From an uncultured Coriobacteriaceae bacterium (GTDB taxonomy: Bacteria > Actinomycetota > Coriobacteriia > Coriobacteriales > UMGS124): a DNA stretch of 18,716 bases. Location of the stretch: NCBI GenBank assembly GCA_900555105.1, contig USJP01000003.1:1-18716 (forward strand). The letters are read 5' to 3'. How positions within the stretch are numbered: the first letter of the stretch is position 1; each line of letters starts with the position of its first letter. This document shows, in pieces, positions 1 through 6,546 of this stretch. Made by a program: the position numbers and the translations under genes. A model generated the notes under the pieces. It saw only the letters and a list, made by a program, of their open reading frames with translations. It was not told where the DNA came from and searched no databases.

Positions 1-350
1 CTGCCCCTGCAGAGGCAGCTTCGGCTGGACAGCCTACCGAGGGCATTGCCGCGCCCGCAGATGCGGCCACCTCGGAGCAGCCTGCCGATGGCACATCCGC
101 AACGACCGGTGAGGCCGCAGCCACCGCTCTCCCCCAGAATGCTGTCGAGCTCAGCGGCACGAACGGCCTGCTCTACACCGCCGCAGGCGCAGACAACAAG
201 ACGCACCTTTACGATGCGAATGGACTCGACCTCTTCAATCTTGGCTTTGACCAGATAATTTCCGCACGCAATGGAGCCGCAGTCGTTCTTGTTGACAAGA
301 CCGCCAACGTTGCCTGGGCCTTCGAGGTAAAGACCCCCGCAACTCTGTAG
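1..350 (+). CDS. C-terminal part of an unidentified protein (5' truncated by window edge)
   Basis: An open frame enters from the left edge (first full codon at base 3) and ends at TAG 348-350, leaving about 115 residues. The first ~45 visible residues are a low-complexity Ala/Thr/Pro/Glu linker. They are followed by a compact ~65-residue stretch with alternating hydrophobic strands (LYTAAG, THLYDANG, LFNLGFDQIIS, AAVVLVDKT, VAWAFEV). The 'YDANG...F..I.....A.VVDK....WAF' rhythm resembles WG/KWG-type beta-hairpin repeats, but one copy is not enough to assign the family. A disordered linker before a small beta domain is common in exported or membrane-anchored proteins; that location is inference. 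The codon pattern fits the neighbours and a strong terminator follows 12 bases after the stop, which supports this frame as real. Function is unknown. Confidence 0.6.
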   Translation, partial: APAEAASAGQPTEGIAAPADAATSEQPADGTSATTGEAAATALPQNAVELSGTNGLLYTAAGADNKTHLYDANGLDLFNLGFDQIISARNGAAVVLVDKTANVAWAFEVKTPATL

Positions 351-362
351 TACGCAACATTA

Positions 363-410
363 CGTCCGGCGCACGGGACCAACCCCCCCCCCGTGCGCCG
401 GACGATTTTT
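363..410 (+). terminator. Rho-independent terminator of the first gene
   Basis: A perfect 15-bp inverted repeat (CGTCCGGCGCACGGG at 363-377, its complement at 390-404) is followed by ATTTTT. The 12-base loop contains most of a run of ten C residues (383-392). It lies 12 bases after the stop at 350. The T-run is on the plus-strand side only, so it serves the plus-strand gene. Confidence 0.9.
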
Positions 411-521
411 GCCCGCACCAAACAGATGCGGATATTTCAATAGCACACAGGCTAACACGGAAACGTCCGTCCGCCCATATGCCAGACCAATGTCTACCTA
501 TCCGACGACGCGCTGGCTTCT

Positions 522-764
522 CTACCTCAGCTCACCGTTGGTATCGAGGAACCACTCAATATGGCCGCAATTGCGGCAAATCAAAACCGTGGCGCTGCGG
601 TTAGCCCAATCAAAATCGAGAAACGTAAGGAAAGCCGTGTTGAGCTGCGCGTTGGACTTCTCGAACTCGTTGCATCCGCAATGCGGGCACGTAACCTGCC
701 TGCCCGCCACCTCGTACGTCCAATTGTCTTCCATGCCACGCCTAAACCCCTCAAAGAACCCCAT
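522..764 (-). CDS. Small zinc-ribbon protein, DUF2082-like
   Basis: An 80-residue protein with two zinc-binding knuckles, CPHC and CRNC, about 35 residues apart. The spacing 'VTCPHCG..EFE...LNT......FDW....ATVLICRNCGHIEWF' is that of the small nucleic-acid-binding Zn-ribbon family annotated as DUF2082 (zinc_ribbon_13). Four cysteines can hold one zinc ion; the protein is presumably cytosolic and its target is unknown. The frame is open to an ATG at 818. I chose the internal ATG at 764 because AAAGGGGTG lies just upstream of it. A possible promoter (TTGTCG-N17-TATGGT on the minus strand) also overlaps the upstream ATG, which would then lie outside the transcript. It appears to be a single-gene unit. 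Family membership is likely from the pattern; the biological role is not known. Confidence 0.75.
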   Translation of the reverse strand: MGFFEGFRRGMEDNWTYEVAGRQVTCPHCGCNEFEKSNAQLNTAFLTFLDFDWANRSATVLICRNCGHIEWFLDTNGELR

Positions 765-871
765 CGCACACCCCTTTCTCGCAGAATCACAGGAAGCCGT
801 TGCCCTGGCATCGACCATAGTTAGTCATCCCAGCTTCGACAAGTGAAACTTGCATCAATTGTACCCGACGC

Positions 872-1105
872 TCATATATTTGTATCGTGTGGCAAACCTT
901 CATCATCGGGAACGTATTCAAGCAAATCCCCAGGCTGACATCCTAATTCGCGACACAATGCCTCGAGCGTAGAGAACCGTATGGCACTCACTTTGCCCGT
1001 CTTGATGCGTGAGAGGTTAACCTCGGACAGGCCCATAGCCATAGCGAGGTCACGCGAGGACATCTTGCGGTCGGCCAGCACACGGTCGAGTCGCGTGACA
1101 ATCAT
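872..1105 (-). CDS. Small XRE/Cro-CI-type transcriptional regulator (YozG-like)
   Basis: A 77-residue protein that is almost entirely one helix-turn-helix domain: 'RLDRVLADRKMSSRDLAMAMGLSEVNLSRIKTGKVSAIRFSTLEALCRELGCQPGDLLEYV'. This is the compact Cro/CI class often called YozG-like, ending in the typical 'L.ALC..L.CQPGDLLEY'. It starts only 3 bases after the stop of the upstream DUF2975 membrane protein gene (1109-1633), so the two are almost certainly co-transcribed and probably translationally coupled. In many Firmicutes and Actinobacteria this regulator class is found beside a DUF2975 membrane protein, so the pair is a recurrent unit. The usual idea is that the membrane partner modulates or responds to the regulator. 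The signal sensed is unknown. Confidence 0.9.
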   Translation of the reverse strand: MIVTRLDRVLADRKMSSRDLAMAMGLSEVNLSRIKTGKVSAIRFSTLEALCRELGCQPGDLLEYVPDDEGLPHDTNI

Positions 1106-1108
1106 TGC

Positions 1109-1633
1109 CTACACCAGCCCATCGTCTTGCTGCTGGAGCACGCAACCATAGCTGATGATGAGCGCAAAGGCACCGATGATAAATCCCGCGTAAAGTGAGG
1201 GGAAGTCAATAATTTGACCGAACGTTGTAACGCTCTGGGTCAACACAGGATCGGCGTCGCAAGCAAGCAGCGCCATTCCAAGCAACCAGGTAACAAGTCC
1301 GGGCACAAACGACGAAGCAATCGCGAGCTTGGAGATGGCTTTAAGCTCGCGCGCCCTGCCCTCGCGGAACGGGCCGCCCTCCTTACCGGAATGCCCAAAA
1401 AACCGCGCGCCGACAAAACACAACGCAACCCAAAGCGCGAGGCGGCACCCCTCATTAACGCAGGGTAAGAGCTCCTTGCTGCCGTTAAATCCCGCCCAGC
1501 ACGTACTCGCAAGCAACATCAGGAACAAGATGAATCCCACCATGCAAATCCCCTGGGCAGCAACGCATCGCTCGCTCAACTTGGAGAAAATCTCCCAACG
1601 CGATTCGCCGCTCTGACCGCCCCGCCTTGCCAT
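1109..1633 (-). CDS. DUF2975-like four-helix membrane protein
   Basis: A 174-residue protein with four predicted membrane segments (about residues 28-49, 63-80, 102-125 and 143-165) and a short charged loop ('HSGKEGGPFREGRARELKAISKLA') between the second and third. The loop 'GPF....A.....I..L' is the recognisable part of the DUF2975 family. ATG 1633 is preceded by an excellent ribosome site (AAAGGAGGT), which fixes the start. The XRE regulator follows 3 bases after the stop, the standard arrangement for DUF2975 proteins. No enzymatic motif is visible. It may act as a membrane partner of the regulator; that is inference from the conserved pairing. Confidence 0.8.
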   Translation of the reverse strand: MARRGGQSGESRWEIFSKLSERCVAAQGICMVGFILFLMLLASTCWAGFNGSKELLPCVNEGCRLALWVALCFVGARFFGHSGKEGGPFREGRARELKAISKLAIASSFVPGLVTWLLGMALLACDADPVLTQSVTTFGQIIDFPSLYAGFIIGAFALIISYGCVLQQQDDGLV

Positions 1634-1940
1634 GAACTACCTCCTTTGATTGCACTATCCATCCAAGTTGTTCCATAAGCCGCTGCAACCGATTGGAACT
1701 GATGCATCTCGCTCAGGTTGAATGTCATCCTTAGCGAATCATATTTAGTTTATAACGATATTCGTTAATTTCAAGGCTATGGTTTTTCAGGATTGTAGAT
1801 TATGAGTCGCAGCAGGAAAGTCAGAGCAGACGCCTTGCCATACATGGTCAACATTCAATCTGGGAGAAATTCAGCGAAGCCAGGCAGGCGGTTGATTCGC
1901 AGATGCGAAGACACCTGACGCCGCACAGCAAGAAAGCAAT
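1634..1940. other. 307-bp intergenic region between GNAT and DUF2975 genes
   Basis: No convincing gene is present. The segment about 1735-1775 is clearly more A+T-rich than its surroundings and holds the dyad at 1754-1766, so it is the likely promoter/control region of the minus-strand DUF2975-XRE pair (a leader of about 100 bases). From about 1800 to 1940 the plus strand contains open but uninformative frames, including a 38-codon ATG frame at 1802. None has a good ribosome site or a recognisable motif, and one of them runs on into antisense of the GNAT gene. I see no terminator hairpin for the GNAT gene here. Confidence 0.5.
1754..1766. promoter_or_regulatory. Short dyad, possible operator of the DUF2975-XRE pair
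   Basis: AACGATATTCGTT consists of perfect 5-bp arms (AACGA / TCGTT) around TAT. It sits in an A+T-rich patch about 120 bases upstream of the DUF2975 start. On the minus strand, TTGAAA and TATAAA/TATGAT boxes flank it, but none has ideal spacing. A small XRE protein such as the neighbour at 872-1105 would be expected to bind a dyad of this size. Autoregulation is inference. Confidence 0.3.
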
Positions 1941-2495
1941 CTACTCCCTCAAATCCAGCTCCATCAGGTTGAGGGTGCGGTGGTGGCCCTCACTCAGGAG
2001 GAGTTCGTGGGGACCAATGTCGACGAAACCGGCGGAGGAGTACAAGGAGAGGGCAGGTGTGTTGTTGGTGAACACGTCGAGCCGTATGACACAAGCTCCA
2101 CGGGCACGAGCGACTCCAGTGGCATGGGCGAGCATCGATCGGGCGACTCCCCTGCCACGAGCCTGAACTGCACTCACAAGCAGATGAATGACCGCGACTT
2201 CATCGGGGTCTGCATCCGCCGGCCAGGCGGCGTGCTCATAACCGCTGGTCTGCTCGTCATTGAGCACATAGGCGCCTAGCAGCGGCGACGTTGCGCCACC
2301 CTCTGCCGCCGCCCCGTCACTTTCGCATGCCACAAACAGATTCCCCGCCCGCACGGATGCAAGCAGGCCCTCTCGCGTGGGATGCACACCCATAACCCAC
2401 TCGCAGTCGTACGGCGTGCCCAGCATTGCATCACATGCGTCACTGTAAAGCGCCCACACAGCGGGCATATCGGTTTCGGTGGCAGGTCGAATCAT
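1941..2495 (-). CDS. GNAT-family N-acetyltransferase
   Basis: A 184-residue protein matching the GNAT fold from end to end. The N-terminus 'MIRPATETDMPAVWALY' is the usual first strand and helix. The acetyl-CoA pyrophosphate-binding motif A is 'AVQARGRGVARSML' (about residues 109-122), in which QARGRGVA provides the Q/R-x-x-G-x-G/A loop. Motif B follows as 'LDVFTNNTPALSLYSSAGFVDIG'. It should transfer an acetyl group from acetyl-CoA to an amine in the cytosol; the substrate cannot be read from sequence. ATG 2495 has GAGGGAG upstream. It lies downstream of the VanZ-RDD gene on the same strand, 152 bases away, with a conspicuous dyad directly before its ribosome site, so it is probably regulated separately. 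Confidence 0.9.
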   Translation of the reverse strand: MIRPATETDMPAVWALYSDACDAMLGTPYDCEWVMGVHPTREGLLASVRAGNLFVACESDGAAAEGGATSPLLGAYVLNDEQTSGYEHAAWPADADPDEVAVIHLLVSAVQARGRGVARSMLAHATGVARARGACVIRLDVFTNNTPALSLYSSAGFVDIGPHELLLSEGHHRTLNLMELDLRE

Positions 2496-2518
2496 GGGCG
2501 TCTCCCTCTATCGCTTTC

Positions 2519-2607
2519 ATTTAACATACATTTCAGGAGTTCAAATGTATGTTAAATCATCAAAACCCCAGTTGGCGCGATTTTAAAAATTCTGAAATGT
2601 ATGCTAA
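2519..2607. promoter_or_regulatory. Three-copy AAATGTATGYTAA operator-like cluster upstream of GNAT gene
   Basis: ATTTAACATACATTT (2519-2533) and AAATGTATGTTAAAT (2543-2557) are perfect 15-bp inverted arms separated by 9 bases. A third copy, AAATGTATGCTAA, lies at 2595-2607 in plus orientation. The first and third copies share a longer match in opposite orientation (CTGAAATGTATGYTAA, 15 of 16 bases). The cluster begins 24 bases upstream of the GNAT ATG, where a repressor or activator would act on the minus-strand promoter. It is too far from a T-run to be an ordinary terminator. The binding protein is unknown. Confidence 0.6.
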
Positions 2608-2647
2608 TTTCGCAGCATGCACCCATCCCATTGCAAAACCAGCGCTC

Positions 2648-3688
2648 TCACACGTAATCGTACGGCATCCGGCGGGTCACGGCGTAGAAGATCACCAACA
2701 CGGGCAGCGCGACGGGCGCGAACACACCCGCGCACACGAGCACCGCCAGGCGCACGGCATAGAACAGCACTCGGCGCAACGGCCTGCGAGAGTATTCCTC
2801 GCAGGTCATGCGCACAAAGGACCCGCCAGGTGTGCTTCCCTCGTGGCACCAAGGAATAACGAGTTCTACCAGCAAGAATACAGCGAAGAAGATCCAGAGC
2901 ATCCAGTTCGAGTCTTCCGCCGAGCTGTCTATCCACATCCCTACGGCAGCCGCGCTCACGCCTGTAAGCGAGTCGGCGAGAATCTGCCCCAGCACGAAGC
3001 ACAAGAGAGCGCCAGCACACACGATGCCGGTCACGGACATGATAATCGTCATGTCCAGGCACAACGCCACCGTGCGGCGCACAATACCGGGGTGTGTCTC
3101 AACGGTCAGGCCGCACCCGTCGTCACGTCGCACGGGCATCAGTCGATTGATTACAGCTGCCATGCACCACCCGATGACGCACCCAAGCGTGTTGCATGCC
3201 AGATCGTCCACATCGAAGGTGCGATAGGCAAAGGGATAGATCCAAAAAAGCCCCGTAAGCTGGGCAGTTTCCACAAAGAGAGACACGAGGAAGCCCAAGA
3301 CAAGTGCCCAGCCGAAGCCCTTGCGCAGACCACGCCCAACAATGATGCCAAGCGGCACGAAGAACGCGACATTGGCAAGAAGCTGCAGCACCGCCACCTT
3401 ACCATCGCGGCGAATGTCGTCGATAAACACCCAGAAATCAAGTTGCGGGGCGACGCCGTAGGTGATGCCTAGACCGGTATCGCCCGAAGGCAGCGGGTAT
3501 AGCGTAAAGCACATGAGCGCCAGCAGATACAGCACGCTTAGATACGCTCCCAACGCCGACCAAAAGCGCAGCCTGCCGTCGCGACGGTACAGGATGGCGA
3601 GTACCGGCAGCGTAAGCACCAGCGAGGCAATCGGCCACAAGCCAAGCGCCAGCATAAATTGACGGCTAAATCCTGCAAGAAAATGCAA
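2648..3688 (-). CDS. VanZ-like / RDD-domain membrane protein
   Basis: A 346-residue integral membrane protein with two fused domains. The N-terminal half is VanZ-like: four hydrophobic segments with 'LCFTLYPLP', 'LANVAFFVPLGIIVG', 'FLVSLFVETAQL' and 'RTFDVDDLACNTLGCVIGW', the usual VanZ signature. The C-terminal half begins 'PGIVRRTVALCLDM' and carries two or three further segments, matching RDD domains. VanZ-RDD fusions are known in Gram-positive bacteria; VanZ proteins are associated with envelope stress and glycopeptide tolerance, but the biochemical role is unsettled. The frame is open to a GTG at 3790. I place the start at TTG 3688 because GGAGGT (3695-3700 on the minus strand) lies exactly 6 bases before it, and upstream candidates have no comparable site. 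It is followed 152 bases later by the GNAT gene. Confidence 0.85.
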   Translation of the reverse strand: MHFLAGFSRQFMLALGLWPIASLVLTLPVLAILYRRDGRLRFWSALGAYLSVLYLLALMCFTLYPLPSGDTGLGITYGVAPQLDFWVFIDDIRRDGKVAVLQLLANVAFFVPLGIIVGRGLRKGFGWALVLGFLVSLFVETAQLTGLFWIYPFAYRTFDVDDLACNTLGCVIGWCMAAVINRLMPVRRDDGCGLTVETHPGIVRRTVALCLDMTIIMSVTGIVCAGALLCFVLGQILADSLTGVSAAAVGMWIDSSAEDSNWMLWIFFAVFLLVELVIPWCHEGSTPGGSFVRMTCEEYSRRPLRRVLFYAVRLAVLVCAGVFAPVALPVLVIFYAVTRRMPYDYV

Positions 3689-4173
3689 CTCACAACCTCC
3701 GATAACGCGCGATGCCATGCCGGCATGCAGCGCCGTCCCCCAGGCACCGGCACACCAGCCGTTCAAACGCCCAACTCCAACCTTCCGCACGAACCGCCCG
3801 GCAATCCAACGCGATATAAACGCCTCAGCCCCAAAACGGCACGCGCCTCAACAGCACGCTCAAACCTTAGCGCAGCACGCTACCCCACGGCATCGAGCCG
3901 GCCTAATATAACGAAAGCGTTAGCAAAGCAGAACAAGAGCAACATGTGCAGCAGGCGCAAGTGGAAGTCTAGCTTTTCAGCGCCGCACTCACGCAGTTAC
4001 AACATCCCAGCTCATCACCTATGTCAAAGCATTTTGGCAGGCATATCCCACGCATCGCCAACCCATGTCAAACATATTCGGTGGTACCCTAAAAACTCTC
4101 ACGCCATCCTTTGAGGCGGCGTCACGCAAAGCGACAAGGCAAGGCAACACGAACGGAAAGGCAAGTCGGACGT
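3689..4173. other. 485-bp divergent intergenic region between VanZ-RDD and XRE genes
   Basis: I see no gene here. The open frames on the plus strand encode low-complexity, basic, uninformative peptides without ribosome sites. The region serves two divergent genes. It contains a 12-bp direct repeat (ACCYATGTCAAA at 4017-4028 and 4061-4072), whose complement supplies two TTGACAT boxes that could be -35 elements for leftward transcription. The unusually long gap could hide a decayed gene or a small RNA; nothing in the sequence shows either. Confidence 0.4.
4017..4072 (-). promoter_or_regulatory. Direct repeat ACCYATGTCAAA; possible tandem promoters or operator
   Basis: ACCTATGTCAAA (4017-4028) and ACCCATGTCAAA (4061-4072) are 44 bases apart, close to four helical turns. 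Read on the minus strand each gives TTTGACATRGGT, containing a perfect TTGACA -35 hexamer. Weak -10 candidates follow (GATATG after 18 bases for the right copy, TGTTGT after 17 for the left). Either two tandem leftward promoters feed the VanZ-RDD gene, or this is a two-site operator in the XRE/VanZ divergent region. Confidence 0.3.
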
Positions 4174-4782
4174 ATGGAATTGGCAAAGCACATCAAAGAG
4201 CAGCGAGCACGACTGGGCATATCGCAGGAGGCGCTCGCCGAGGCGGTTTTCGTCTCGCGCCAAACCATCTCAAACTGGGAGACCGACCGCACCTACCCCG
4301 ACGTGCAGAGTCTGCTTCTGCTGAGCGCGCTGTTCGACACAACAGTAGACGAGCTTATCAAGGAAGACGTGAGCAAGATGGAAGAAACCTGCAAGCACGA
4401 TTGGGCGCTCATGCAACGCCTGGCCATCGGGATGACGATTTTCGCAATACTAGGCATCGCAGCATTCTTTGCAGCGTTTCAAGAGCTACGCGCCGACTGG
4501 GGCTGGCACAGCGCCCCAACATTCGTGCTGGCAGTGGTGCTCTACGGCATCGCATTTGCCCTAGCCGTATGGTGTGACCGCATCAAGAAGACCCACGACC
4601 TCGTGACCTACAGCGAGATCGTCGCCTTCTCCAATGGCGAGCCGGTCGACCGCGCAAGCAAGCGCAGCCTCAGCGCCCGCAAGAACCGCGTGATTGAAGC
4701 CGTCGTCAAGGTCGCCTTCGGGGCCAGCGTCGGCGCAATCCTAGGATTCATCGTCTGCAGCGTGTTTGATGCGGTGGGGTAA
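4174..4782 (+). CDS. Membrane-anchored XRE-family regulator
   Basis: A 202-residue protein. Residues 1-60 are a helix-turn-helix of the XRE class ('KEQRARLGISQEALAEAVFVSRQTISNWETDRTYPDVQSLLLLSALFDTTVDEL'), the form seen in many Gram-positive regulators with 'SRQTISNWE..R.YPD...L..L...F..S.DEL'. Three hydrophobic segments follow (about residues 86-106, 115-135 and 178-198), so the DNA-binding domain is held on the cytosolic face of the membrane. The frame extends upstream to a TTG at 4111, but the N-terminal 'MELAKHI' start at ATG 4174 is where the family begins; GGAAAGG lies 13 bases upstream and is weak. The gene is divergent from VanZ-RDD and convergent with the antiporter. The signal and targets are unknown; the VanZ-RDD gene is a candidate by proximity. 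Confidence 0.88.
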   Translation: MELAKHIKEQRARLGISQEALAEAVFVSRQTISNWETDRTYPDVQSLLLLSALFDTTVDELIKEDVSKMEETCKHDWALMQRLAIGMTIFAILGIAAFFAAFQELRADWGWHSAPTFVLAVVLYGIAFALAVWCDRIKKTHDLVTYSEIVAFSNGEPVDRASKRSLSARKNRVIEAVVKVAFGASVGAILGFIVCSVFDAVG

Positions 4783-4930
4783 CAGCACGGAAAGCCACGG
4801 TCACAACAAAGGGCAGGTCCGTCCCACAAGCCACGGCGCGAGACCGCAACAGTCGCCCGCTCCTGCAGTCCCTCAACACGAGCGGCTCAGGGTAAGTGCC
4901 GAGCCCCTCCACAAGGCCGCAACTTCAAAA

Positions 4931-6283
4931 TCACCGCGCGTCCGCCCTTACAGCCGCTTGCTCCCGCCTAAAACGTACCAGCTCGACGCCAAGGTTCCAA
5001 GCGGGCACAAGCCACAGGTAGAAAGCAAAGAACACGCTGGCAGGCGGGGCGCCGACCGCAGCGAGCGGCACAGCGCAGGCAATCGACCACGGCACGAGCG
5101 CCGAAACAACGACGGCGGTGTCTTCAAGCTGCAGGGCGAACTTGCCCGCATCGGGCTCGCAGCCTCGCGACAGCTGATGACCTAGCATGATGGTCAGCGA
5201 CTGGTTGCAGCACACAACCGCACACGCCGTACTCGCAAGCAGCACCGCGGCAAAGGAGCCGAACCGGGCCGCTATGTTTGCCACAGAGTCGTGCACGCCA
5301 TCGAGCATGTGCGTTTGCTCGAAGATGCCCGCATAGGTAGACGACACAAGCACGATTGCAGCGACAGCGAGCATCGAAACGATGCCACCGCCCGCCATGA
5401 GACTGGACTGCCCGGGCAAGGGACTGAAACCCATCACGCATGCAAGGGCCACACCCGGGACATCCATTCCCTGACAAACACAGGCAAGCACGGCGGCGGA
5501 GACGGAACCCGCAGCCAGGACGATCCATACATCGAGACGCAGAAGAGAGAGCCCCAGCACCAGGATGGCAGGCATGAGCTCCCACGGCGTGAGGTTGAAT
5601 CCGGTGGCAATCTGGGTGGAGCCAACCGCTTTTTGCCCCGACAACCCCGCAATCGAGCTAGCATCGGCCCCTGCGTCCATCAGAACTCCCATGCCCAAGA
5701 ACAGCACACATGCCAGCACAAACGGTATGAGCGATGAGCGCACCATAGCAGGGATGTTGCTGGGGACGCTCGTTCCCGTCAGCGTAGCCACAAGCAACGA
5801 ACTGGTGGAAACAGGCGAGCATCGATCGCCAAAATACGACCCCGAAAGAACAGCCCCGCCCGTAAGCAAGATGGGCACCCCGGCATTGGTCGCAATGAAC
5901 GCGCAGATCGTTCCCATGGTGACCGCTGTGCCAAACGAGGTGTCCGTAAGAAACGACATAAGACAGCACAGCAAAAACGTCGCCAGCAAGATGACCGGCC
6001 CCGAGCACATGCCCGAGGTAATACCGACGATGTAGACGATGGTACCGCTCGCGCGCCACATCGCCGTAAGAACTCCGATAAAGAGAAACGTGACGAGGAT
6101 CTTGCCCACCGTATGAACACTTGACAGTGCACCGCGTGCCATATCCAGCCAGCTGTGACCCTGCGCTGCCCCATACCCGAAGAACAATAGCGCACCCCCG
6201 AGCAAGGGCCACACCGTTGGCACCCCGAGAAGCGAGCATGCCAAAAGCGTCACTACAAACACGCCGAGAAGAGCCGCCGCCAT
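4931..6283 (-). CDS. NhaC-family Na+/H+ antiporter
   Basis: A 450-residue polytopic membrane protein with about 11-12 hydrophobic segments. Diagnostic stretches are 'FLTDTSFGTAVTMGTICAFIA' and 'GAVLSGSYFGDRCSPVSTSSLLVATLTGT'; the latter matches the NhaC-family 'G..FGDK.SP.SD...L' core. A 'ST.AGIFEQTHML' loop and the C-terminal 'NQSLTIMLGHQL' repeat the related half. Family members exchange sodium or an organic anion for protons; MleN-type malate/lactate exchangers belong to the same family, so the substrate is uncertain. The start at ATG 6283 is preceded by AGGGAGGG. A plausible promoter lies about 30 bases further upstream (6319-6347). The gene stands alone and converges on the XRE regulator at 4174-4782; no clear shared terminator is visible in the 148-bp gap. 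Confidence 0.88.
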   Translation of the reverse strand: MAAALLGVFVVTLLACSLLGVPTVWPLLGGALLFFGYGAAQGHSWLDMARGALSSVHTVGKILVTFLFIGVLTAMWRASGTIVYIVGITSGMCSGPVILLATFLLCCLMSFLTDTSFGTAVTMGTICAFIATNAGVPILLTGGAVLSGSYFGDRCSPVSTSSLLVATLTGTSVPSNIPAMVRSSLIPFVLACVLFLGMGVLMDAGADASSIAGLSGQKAVGSTQIATGFNLTPWELMPAILVLGLSLLRLDVWIVLAAGSVSAAVLACVCQGMDVPGVALACVMGFSPLPGQSSLMAGGGIVSMLAVAAIVLVSSTYAGIFEQTHMLDGVHDSVANIAARFGSFAAVLLASTACAVVCCNQSLTIMLGHQLSRGCEPDAGKFALQLEDTAVVVSALVPWSIACAVPLAAVGAPPASVFFAFYLWLVPAWNLGVELVRFRREQAAVRADAR

Positions 6284-6318
6284 TGCCCCGTCCCTCCCTA
6301 ATTGTCACCCCACAATCC

Positions 6319-6347
6319 AACATACAAGCCCGGTATGATAACCTCAA
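6319..6347 (-). promoter_or_regulatory. Candidate promoter of the NhaC-family gene
   Basis: On the minus strand TTGAGG (6342-6347) and TATGTT (6319-6324) are separated by exactly 17 bases and match sigma-70 type -35 and -10 boxes at 4 of 6 positions or better. Transcription would begin near 6312, leaving a leader of about 30 bases that carries the ribosome site. Confidence 0.4.
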
Positions 6348-6546
6348 CAAACAACAATGCCCAGCCTTCTCGTGTCCAAAAAGTGTGCCTTGTACCAGCT
6401 TTTTTGCTCCACTGCCATCTACCTGGCGATACAAGGGGTCATCGTAATCTCGTCCCATTCTTCACGTTCTTTTCAGGTGCAAGTCAGCGTGTAGGGGACT
6501 AGACTGTAGTCGCTACCCACAGCTCAAACGACAAGGCGACCGCAGC

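Noticed and set aside
765-818. Upstream ATG for the zinc-ribbon gene
   Set aside because: It has a weaker ribosome site, lengthens the protein beyond the family's usual size and overlaps the candidate promoter.
1802-1918. 38-codon plus-strand frame upstream of the GNAT stop
   Set aside because: It has no ribosome site, no motif and no codon signal, so I do not call it a gene.
2549-3472. Plus-strand open frame of about 300 codons opposite VanZ-RDD
   Set aside because: The product is a His/Arg/Pro-rich, domain-free sequence, while the opposite strand has clear VanZ and RDD membrane segments.
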